DNA of 30,295 nt from a virus, in IMG/VR virus record IMGVR_UViG_3300042862_000023, positions 1-30,295 of that record; one strand, 5' to 3'. Shown piece after piece: positions 23,882-30,295 of this stretch (positions are counted from its first letter, which is position 1; every line of letters starts with the position of its first letter). Below the pieces are notes generated by a model. It was not told where the DNA came from. It did no database searches and saw only the letters and a list, made by a program, of their open reading frames with translations. Position numbers and translations under genes: made by a program.

Positions 23882-26635
23882 CTATTTTTTATTCTCTTTA
23901 TTTTTTCCAGGAGCATCAAATTTGTTCTTATTTTCTTGTGCTATCTGTAATTGTTTGTTAGCAATTTCTTTTTGAGCTGCTATCTTTTCTCTTTCAATTT
24001 GATTTTTTTGTGACTCACCATTCATACGGTTAGTCTCTTTTTCTCTCTGAAGATTTGTTTGATCTTGAAACTCTTGTGAGCTCTTAATCTCTTTCATAGC
24101 ATCAAGATAATCTGATTCTTGGTTTTGGTTAATATCAACCATAGATCCCATACCTGCTGCTCTAATTTCTGCAACAAGAATATCTCTTTGTCTATTTTTC
24201 TCATCTTTAATTGCCTCAGCATCAATCCCCATTTGTGTTTGTTCTTTCTGTGCAGCAAGTTGTTGTTCTTGCATTTTTTGTTGAGAAGCTTGTTCTTCTT
24301 GTTTCTGTTGTTGTTGTTTTTGTTCAGATGCTTTAAGAACAGTATTAAGTTGAGCAATTGAATCTGACTGAACAATTTTACCAAGATCATAGATACTTGC
24401 ACCTGTAGTATTATTCTGCATAGCCATTTGTTTAAGCTGTTCAAGAATAGCTCTCTGGTTTGCAGTAGTTGTTGCATAGATATTTAAATCACGCAACAGT
24501 AAATCAGTACCATTTATCTCAAAGTTTACTTTCTCATCCGCGCCTGTCATGTAAGTTAATCTTGCAGAAGGTTTAGTTGAGTTATAATATTGAGCTAAGT
24601 CTGTACGCATTTGATGCACTCTTGGCATTAAATAATCACAATGTTGTATAAAGAATACTTCTGTTTGTGCATAAGATGATGCCATTGCTTGTTCTACACC
24701 TGTAGCAGTTGTTTGTGCTAACTGTTGTCCCATTCTTTGAGGATTAACTCCAATTACTTCATATGCTTGTTGCTTAAAGTGATTAGCCAATTGTATCCTT
24801 GACATTAATCTTTCTGTCTGAGATAGATCTAGTTTTTGGAAATGGTTAAAGTTTAATGCATTCTCTGTATTTGTAATAGATGTATCTAAAGGTAACATCT
24901 GGAAATTCTTCATTGCTACATAAGCTTTAGATAAATTTCCTTTACCCCAATCTTCACCTAATGAGTGTCTAGGTAATGAATTCTGATCTAACATAATTAC
25001 AGTACCTAACTCATCCACTAAAATATCAGCAATCTGATTGTTTACAATATTGTATCCAATCTGGTATGGCTTCATTAGATCTAATAATGCAGTAGACTTA
25101 GTATTTCTATCTGAGAATACAGCACCTTCTACTGGAAGTTTACAACCATATAATGTTGAATCACCTTTAAATTGAAATTTAAGAGGTGCAATATGATTCT
25201 TTTCTACACCAATATAGATAGGAGAGAATCCACCAGGATTATTCATACCCCAGAATGAAGGAAGATTTGGTCCAACTTTTACACCACCCCATACTTCATT
25301 AATCCATATCCAATCAATATGTTCTCCAAATACTAAATTATCTTTAGATTTGTTTTTAAACAACCTTGTATCATAAATTGCTTTATCTGTAATTTTATAA
25401 TCTTCAGTTATAATTTCTGTTTCTACTTCTCCAATCTCATTAATCTTAGTAAGATGTCCCACCTTTCTTTGAGATTTCCAGTATGCAGTAGTACAACGTA
25501 ATAAGTATGCAGTACCTTGGTCATAATAATCTTCACCTTCTGAAAGGATCTGGTTAATTATATCTCCACCATCATATACAGAACCAGCTTTAAATGAAGT
25601 ATATTGTCTATATGCTAATGAGGGCATGCTAGTATTCCAGTCATGAGACTTAGTAGCATCATAGAATGATCCATCATTTTGCATACCACCAACTGAGTAT
25701 CCAGCAGATCTGATAGGATAAATAGCTTCTAATGCTTCCATTTGCTCTTGTGTCATCAAGTATCCATACTTATCAATAACATCTGCTACAGTAAGCATAT
25801 CAACTTTACCAACCCAGTTAGATTGAGATATATATCTTGCATCTGGAGATTTGTGATAGAATGTTAATGGTGGATTCCACAGTTCAACTTCATAGTCATC
25901 TTCCATCATTTTGAAATGCCAGAACTCTCTATCTGTAATAAGCATATCACGGAAACCTCTTTCTTCTAACTCATCAATTCTAAACCTTTCAGTATCTACT
26001 TGATGTTGATGTGAAGCCCATTGTTCTATCATTGATCTGTAATCCTTTTTAAAGAATCCTTCAATCTCAGGTAATGTTTTTAATTTATCAGGTTGTAATT
26101 GTTCATTAGCTTCTTGTGAATTAGGATCTAATCCTTGTTCCACTAATGCAGCCATAATTTTAGTTTGAGCATCTGCCATTAATGTGTCCTCAACCATCTT
26201 ACGTTTCTGTTCCATCATCTCATTATATGAGAAGTCATCTACAGCTCTGTATGTAAGTTTAGTTGATCTTTTAGCAAATTCAGCTACTAAGACATTAATA
26301 ACATTTGGAATAATTGGGTAGAACTTTAACTCTAAAGCAGATTGATCTTCTTTAGTAAGCACCTCAACAATGTCTCTCATTTCATTGTCTTCCTCTACAA
26401 TGTAATCAGTTTTATCAATAATACCTTTAGCAAGTTTATAGTTCTTCATTAACCTGCGGGCATTTCTACGGATTTGTTTTAGCCCATTCCATTCAAGCCA
26501 ATCCAAGTTCCAAGCAGCCCACTCATCATCTTTATCTTTTTTAGATAAAAATTGTAAAGGTTGGGTAATACTACCCATTCTATTGTGATTGGCTTTTGCG
26601 CCTTTCTTTAAATCTAATGCGTTATATATTTGCAT
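23882..26635 (-). CDS. Portal protein
   Basis: A 917-aa protein between TerL and the scaffold candidate. The N-terminal part contains NARRLMKNYKLAKGIID and repeated MEQKRK and MSxxY-type helical segments. The core has IMLDQNSLPRHSLGEDWGKG and ANHFKQQAYEVIGVNPQRMG followed by TATGVEQAMASSYAQTE, a stretch typical of large portals of crAss-like phages and related podoviruses. The last ~150 residues are an extended Gln/Lys-rich coiled coil (KQQQQKQEEQASQQKMQEQQ), like the barrel/crown of P22-type portals. Twelve copies would form the DNA channel and bind TerL and the 232-aa ring protein. The ATG lies five bases after the TerL stop. Confidence 0.87.
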   Translation of the reverse strand: MQIYNALDLKKGAKANHNRMGSITQPLQFLSKKDKDDEWAAWNLDWLEWNGLKQIRRNARRLMKNYKLAKGIIDKTDYIVEEDNEMRDIVEVLTKEDQSALELKFYPIIPNVINVLVAEFAKRSTKLTYRAVDDFSYNEMMEQKRKMVEDTLMADAQTKIMAALVEQGLDPNSQEANEQLQPDKLKTLPEIEGFFKKDYRSMIEQWASHQHQVDTERFRIDELEERGFRDMLITDREFWHFKMMEDDYEVELWNPPLTFYHKSPDARYISQSNWVGKVDMLTVADVIDKYGYLMTQEQMEALEAIYPIRSAGYSVGGMQNDGSFYDATKSHDWNTSMPSLAYRQYTSFKAGSVYDGGDIINQILSEGEDYYDQGTAYLLRCTTAYWKSQRKVGHLTKINEIGEVETEIITEDYKITDKAIYDTRLFKNKSKDNLVFGEHIDWIWINEVWGGVKVGPNLPSFWGMNNPGGFSPIYIGVEKNHIAPLKFQFKGDSTLYGCKLPVEGAVFSDRNTKSTALLDLMKPYQIGYNIVNNQIADILVDELGTVIMLDQNSLPRHSLGEDWGKGNLSKAYVAMKNFQMLPLDTSITNTENALNFNHFQKLDLSQTERLMSRIQLANHFKQQAYEVIGVNPQRMGQQLAQTTATGVEQAMASSYAQTEVFFIQHCDYLMPRVHQMRTDLAQYYNSTKPSARLTYMTGADEKVNFEINGTDLLLRDLNIYATTTANQRAILEQLKQMAMQNNTTGASIYDLGKIVQSDSIAQLNTVLKASEQKQQQQKQEEQASQQKMQEQQLAAQKEQTQMGIDAEAIKDEKNRQRDILVAEIRAAGMGSMVDINQNQESDYLDAMKEIKSSQEFQDQTNLQREKETNRMNGESQKNQIEREKIAAQKEIANKQLQIAQENKNKFDAPGKNKENKK

Positions 26636-26640
26636 ATCCT

Positions 26641-28842
26641 TTATTTAAAATTTTTAAAAGGTGATCTTTTCTGACTATTATCCCCTTTGTAAAATGATTT
26701 ACCCATATGTCTAAATGGACTACTAACTAATTTAAACAAATTTTCTGACTTTTGCAAGTTTTTAGCAGCATCATCCATGATAACTCTTTTTGCATAACCT
26801 CTATTTGCTTGTTGTATTCTCATAAATGCTACAAGTGCGCAAAAAGAAACTAATCTATCCACATTGACACCTGGAGCATATTCTCTCATCTCTACTAATA
26901 ACATAGGATCTGGTATTCTTTCTATACCGTACTTTGTCCGTACAATTGTACCATCTGTTTTTGTTTCAATATCTAACTCTTCTTTAGTATACTCTATTGC
27001 ATAGTTAAGAAGATGTTGTTTAAATAATGTGCCTGTATTTTTCCATCCATACTCCTGGAAGACGTTAGCATTAGAACCAAGATCTTTCAAGAACATGATT
27101 TGACTTTTAGGTACTAAGAACCTTTGTTTCTTTCTGGATATCATATACTGAATAAATAGTGAGATATTGTTCTCAATAAGTGTCCATGCATTATACCATT
27201 CTATAATCAATTCTAATCTCTGGTGTGTTTTATTAAGATCATCAAATCTACCACACCATGCAGCTACAATCTTATCAGGTTCTATGTAAGTTTCAGTTTC
27301 TACTCCTGTTACTTTAGTAACTTCTACAGGAGCTTTCATAATATAAATAGTACATAATGATTCAGAGGTTGTAGTTTTTCCCTCGGAAACAGGATCTATA
27401 GAGGCATAGTACTGTCCAAATGTTGGATCTTTAATTGGTCTTTCCCATACTACTAAACAACCTGTTTTATCTTCAGTCTTTTTAGTAATTGGAAATTCTT
27501 TAATTGGTTGTTTATTAGATGCTTTAACAGTAGGTTTACCATTCTCATCTGTAGTTATATCTAAGTATTCATATGCATATTCTTTCTCTTCTATTCTTCT
27601 AGCTTGTGCAGCAACAAGATGTGGAGGAAATACAGATACAGATCTATGTGCAAAAGCTTCTTCAATGTTTCTTGGTCTCTGAGATATTCTTAACTGATAA
27701 GTTTCTGGATCAAGTTCTTTCTTCCAAATTGCAAATTGCTCATCTAAAGCTTTTAATGCTTCTTCTACAAGTGAATTACCATAATCATCTATATATGGAG
27801 GCATTGACCATTGCTCAGGAATAAATAAACCTGACATACCATGAGTTCCTTTTGAATCAATAAGATCGGTTTCAACAGCGTATACATCACTATCTCCAGG
27901 AGACAATATCATTTTTCTTAATGGCTCACATTGAGATAAATCCCCTACAGATCCTGCAGCAATAAACATTCCTGTAGTAATTAAACCAGAAGCCATTGCT
28001 GGACGCATGTACTCATATGTTAAATCCATCTTAGGAGCAATACCAGCTTCCTCATGAAAGAAGTATTTTACCGGACCCCCTACACCATTTGTAGGATCTT
28101 TCTCAAAAGACATACCTTGCATAGTACCCTTTAAACCTACTTCTGTTTTTCTGTCTCCTTTTCTAACTTCAATCTTCTGTTGCCACATTAATACTTTATC
28201 CGGAGACATTGGTCTATACCATGCAGTATGTTCATTTAAGAATGCTGCATATTCAGACATAAACTTCCAAGAACCTTTCTCATTAATATAATCCTTAAGA
28301 CTAGCTCCCATCTTTAAAGTTACCCCTGCTTCAAACCAAAGTTGATTAAGTAACTTAGACATGTGGAAATATGATGAAGCTATCTGACGTTTCTTTAGAA
28401 TAGCTACATGCTTATAATTAAGTTCTGCTAATAGTTCATATAATGCCATGTGATACTGAGCATCTCTTACTTTAGCAAATCCAAAGTTTTGTTCTTCTTT
28501 ATCAAAGATAGGTAAGAAGTTTAACCACATGTAATAGTCTCTAGTAATAAACCACTTCTTATCTTTGTTTATATAAAAGACTCCTTTTCTACATTTAATT
28601 TTTTCATTATCCCAGTAGGTAATAAAATCCTTAGATTTAAAAGGAGCTGTGCAGTATACTTTATTCTGATTAAATTTTATAGATTGTTCATTAAATATAA
28701 AACTTGTTTCATCAAACTGATACTGACCTGGTTCTTTAAAAAGTTCTTTTATAGCATTAGCATATTCTTCTCTAGACTCAAAACTAACTGTAGTCCAAGT
28801 ACCATTATCCCAACAGGGTATATCTTGATAGATCTCACTCAT
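26641..28842 (-). CDS. terL: Terminase large subunit (ATPase-nuclease packaging motor)
   Basis: A 733-aa protein. The N-terminal ATPase has a deviant Walker A, LKKRQIASSYF at 149-159, with lysines before the Arg-Gln and no GK[ST]. Walker B is KYFFHEEAG (259-267), with Glu264/Glu265 as the likely catalytic pair and His instead of the usual Asp. The coupling motif is FIAAGSVGD (293-301). The C-terminal RNase H-like nuclease shows acidic residues at D483 (YYASIDPVSEGK), E557 (TLIENNISLF) and D662 (VNVDRLVSF). The upstream YYMWLNFLPIF segment (103-113) is typical of crAss-like and related TerL proteins. It would cut and pump concatemeric DNA through the portal encoded next. Confidence 0.92.
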   Translation of the reverse strand: MSEIYQDIPCWDNGTWTTVSFESREEYANAIKELFKEPGQYQFDETSFIFNEQSIKFNQNKVYCTAPFKSKDFITYWDNEKIKCRKGVFYINKDKKWFITRDYYMWLNFLPIFDKEEQNFGFAKVRDAQYHMALYELLAELNYKHVAILKKRQIASSYFHMSKLLNQLWFEAGVTLKMGASLKDYINEKGSWKFMSEYAAFLNEHTAWYRPMSPDKVLMWQQKIEVRKGDRKTEVGLKGTMQGMSFEKDPTNGVGGPVKYFFHEEAGIAPKMDLTYEYMRPAMASGLITTGMFIAAGSVGDLSQCEPLRKMILSPGDSDVYAVETDLIDSKGTHGMSGLFIPEQWSMPPYIDDYGNSLVEEALKALDEQFAIWKKELDPETYQLRISQRPRNIEEAFAHRSVSVFPPHLVAAQARRIEEKEYAYEYLDITTDENGKPTVKASNKQPIKEFPITKKTEDKTGCLVVWERPIKDPTFGQYYASIDPVSEGKTTTSESLCTIYIMKAPVEVTKVTGVETETYIEPDKIVAAWCGRFDDLNKTHQRLELIIEWYNAWTLIENNISLFIQYMISRKKQRFLVPKSQIMFLKDLGSNANVFQEYGWKNTGTLFKQHLLNYAIEYTKEELDIETKTDGTIVRTKYGIERIPDPMLLVEMREYAPGVNVDRLVSFCALVAFMRIQQANRGYAKRVIMDDAAKNLQKSENLFKLVSSPFRHMGKSFYKGDNSQKRSPFKNFK

Positions 28843-28863
28843 AAGTGTTTGATTATTAATAAG

Positions 28864-29379
28864 TTAAGAATCATACGCTAATCCCTGGCCTCCGCGCACT
28901 TTGCTAGATTGTTCATCTTGAAGATCTTTATATACCCCTTTAAATGATGCTCTAATCTGGTCAAAGTTTTTGGCTGCAGCAACTAGTGAATTAATGTTAC
29001 CATCTCTTCCTGCTGTAATACTTGTAGTTTCCATATATCTAGCTAATCTATCTAACATAGATGCCATACCTTTGTATGCTCTAGATGTTGGAGTCTCATA
29101 CATTCTTTTACAAAATTCTAATGCAATAAATATATCTGTGTCCTCTGTAGAAAATTCTGCTTGAATCTCTGTTAATATGATATGTTCTTTATCTATTTCA
29201 GGAGTATGAAAGAAAGGATTCATATCTGGATTAGGACAAGTCATATAAAATAAATACAAATAGATCTTAAGATAATCATCAGGATAGTTATCCATAACAT
29301 CCTTAAGTGCCTTTAATGTATAGCAATGTTCTGTGGGAACTACTACACCATTTTGTACATCAAATAATCTTACTATCAT
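28864..29379 (-). CDS. Small protein before terL, candidate small terminase subunit
   Basis: A 171-aa protein, mostly helical, starting within the stop of the upstream nuclease gene (ATGA) and ending 21 bases before terL. Segments include KALKDVMDNYPDDYLKIYLY, YLFYMTCPNPDMNPFFHTPE, and a C-terminal part with ASMLDRLARYMETTSITAGR, then NSLVAAAKNFDQIRASFKGV. Position and size fit a small terminase subunit, but I see no clear helix-turn-helix, and terminase small subunits are generally not recognisable in this group. The call is positional. Confidence 0.5.
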   Translation of the reverse strand: MIVRLFDVQNGVVVPTEHCYTLKALKDVMDNYPDDYLKIYLYLFYMTCPNPDMNPFFHTPEIDKEHIILTEIQAEFSTEDTDIFIALEFCKRMYETPTSRAYKGMASMLDRLARYMETTSITAGRDGNINSLVAAAKNFDQIRASFKGVYKDLQDEQSSKVRGGQGLAYDS

Positions 29380-30212
29380 TTCTTTTTAATTTTATGTTTA
29401 TTCTGTTGCAAATAATGAATAATACTAATTACTTCATCCACTAAATATGGTATAGGAATAGGAATAACTTCTTTTACAATTGGGTTACCATCATTATCTA
29501 GTTGAGTAATAGGATATCCATAATCATCTTCCCCAGCTTGTTCAAATATAACATGGTGTATAAATATTCTACCAGGTTTTAATTTTGGGTTATGCTTTAA
29601 TATAATATACATATAAATACTAAGCTGTAGTGCATAATGATTAAAGTTACAATCATCTAAATGATTTATAGGCTCAAGCAGTTTATCAGAGGCTCCTTCC
29701 CAGTTTACAAATGATTCTGTCTTAATTTCTTTATTAGTCTTATAGTCAATGATATTTACTTTACCATTAACTACTTCTACTAAATCTGATTGACCACAAA
29801 TACCTGCAGACTTTAAATATACCATATGTTCTGGATATATTCCAGCCTCTAGTTTCTGTATAGGTGCAAATCTTAATCCATTTGTTTCACCAGAAGGTAT
29901 TATAATTGGAATAGTAACACCTTCTCTTTCCATAGAAGCAAGAGAACATAAATCAGTCTCTCTTTGGTTATGATAGAATGTTCCTAATGTAGTAGCTCTA
30001 TCAGCTTCATTTTTCCAAATAGATTCTATTTTAGCTGGTTCAATACCATACCATTTTGATCTTTTATTTTTAGAAACTTTTGCAGCTGTTGATTTAGCAT
30101 CAAAAGATTTCTTTAAATGTGATATCAAAGTAGTAACACTAACCCAGTCAATGTTATCTGTATCATCAATACTTTTGTATGAATGATCACTAGCACTAAA
30201 TAGTATACTCAT
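29376..30212 (-). CDS. PD-(D/E)XK nuclease of the RecB/Cas4 type
   Basis: A 278-aa protein with the ordered motifs of this superfamily: GTFYHNQRE (77-85), with the family's G-x-x-x-H; CGQSDLVEV (139-147), with D143 as the first metal ligand; NIIDYKTNKEIK (153-164), carrying D156 and K158; and ALQLSIYMY (194-202), the Q-x-x-x-Y motif. These are the hallmark residues of RecB-like exonucleases and Cas4. No iron-sulfur cysteine cluster is seen, so it is closer to RecB-type phage exonucleases than to Cas4 proper. It is coupled to the next gene by ATGA. A role in DNA processing for replication or packaging is inferred. Confidence 0.85.
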   Translation of the reverse strand: MSILFSASDHSYKSIDDTDNIDWVSVTTLISHLKKSFDAKSTAAKVSKNKRSKWYGIEPAKIESIWKNEADRATTLGTFYHNQRETDLCSLASMEREGVTIPIIIPSGETNGLRFAPIQKLEAGIYPEHMVYLKSAGICGQSDLVEVVNGKVNIIDYKTNKEIKTESFVNWEGASDKLLEPINHLDDCNFNHYALQLSIYMYIILKHNPKLKPGRIFIHHVIFEQAGEDDYGYPITQLDNDGNPIVKEVIPIPIPYLVDEVISIIHYLQQNKHKIKKK

Positions 30213-30295
30213 TTGTCATTTGTTCTAAGGCTAATATAGCCAAGTTAGCATTATCTTTGTCTGGAGATTTTAACATTTCTATTAACCTTTCTCCT
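30196..30295 (-). CDS. C-terminus of an upstream gene (truncated at window edge)
   Basis: From the right edge one frame stays open for 32 codons and ends with TAG at 30196-30198, overlapping the nuclease start by 17 bases. Its end reads GERLIEMLKSPDKDNANLAI, then LALEQMTNEYTI, a plausible helical protein end. Too little is visible for a function call. Confidence 0.45.
   Translation of the reverse strand, partial: GERLIEMLKSPDKDNANLAILALEQMTNEYTI

Noticed and set aside
23871-23886. Short palindrome TAGGCTTAGCCATA at the portal stop
   Set aside because: The stem is only three to four pairs and no T-tract follows on the coding strand, so it is not a convincing terminator.
24094-24477. 127-codon minus-strand frame inside the portal gene
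   Set aside because: It is a shifted frame of the Gln/Lys-rich coiled-coil region of the portal, with a low-complexity product.
1-30295. Recoding of TAG to glutamine, as in some crAss-like phages
   Set aside because: TAG ends the 50-aa and 206-aa genes right before the next start, and no gene needs readthrough to be complete.
1-30295. tRNA genes, CRISPR arrays, insertion sequences, attachment sites
   Set aside because: Intergenic gaps are all under 100 bases and hold only leaders, promoter-like motifs or terminators; no cloverleaf or direct-repeat array was seen.

Overview
This window is a late (virion assembly) gene block of a tailed double-stranded DNA phage. It is A+T-rich, and every gene I can support lies on the minus strand, so transcription runs from high to low coordinates. 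The gene set is large terminase, a 917-aa portal, a Cys-free acidic scaffold candidate, the major capsid protein, a ring/adaptor protein, three coupled tail genes and a 1789-aa tail protein. This matches the structural module of crAss-like podoviruses (order Crassvirales) or a close sister lineage. Genes lack strong Shine-Dalgarno sites and often follow A- or A/C-rich leaders, which fits a Bacteroidota host. TAG ends several tightly packed genes, so nothing here suggests TAG recoding. No integrase, tRNA, CRISPR array or insertion sequence was seen.

Reading downstream. (1) 30.3-26.6 kb: the tail end of one gene, a RecB/Cas4-type PD-(D/E)XK nuclease, a small gene in the terminase-small-subunit position, and TerL. 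(2) 26.6-19.8 kb, head: portal, scaffold candidate, MCP followed by a strong terminator, and a conserved head-associated protein. (3) 19.75-17.7 kb: five very short, very basic genes, one of only 50 codons. Four carry a recurring K-M-[QK]-x-G-G or related GG motif. (4) 17.7-14.7 kb: the ring/adaptor protein, a Dps-like ferritin-fold protein that keeps four of five ferroxidase ligand positions, and a 561-aa virion protein with its own promoter-like motif and terminator. (5) 14.7-9.3 kb: five cysteine-rich genes, including a 745-aa protein with 57 cysteines and about 64-residue repeats and two probable fibre proteins, closed by a terminator. (6) 9.2 kb to the left edge: an HU/IHF-like protein, two tail/ring proteins, the 1789-aa muzzle/stabilisation protein and a truncated HExxH metalloprotease gene, joined by ATGA or TAATG stop/start overlaps.

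Together these genes would package DNA (nuclease, TerL, portal), build the head (scaffold, MCP, accessory proteins), load or condense head contents (basic proteins and the Dps-like protein, by inference) and build the collar, tail and fibres. The most notable material is the basic GG-motif cassette, the Dps-like protein, the metalloprotease that also carries GG motifs, and the sharp contrast between a cysteine-free capsid and cysteine-rich appendage proteins.
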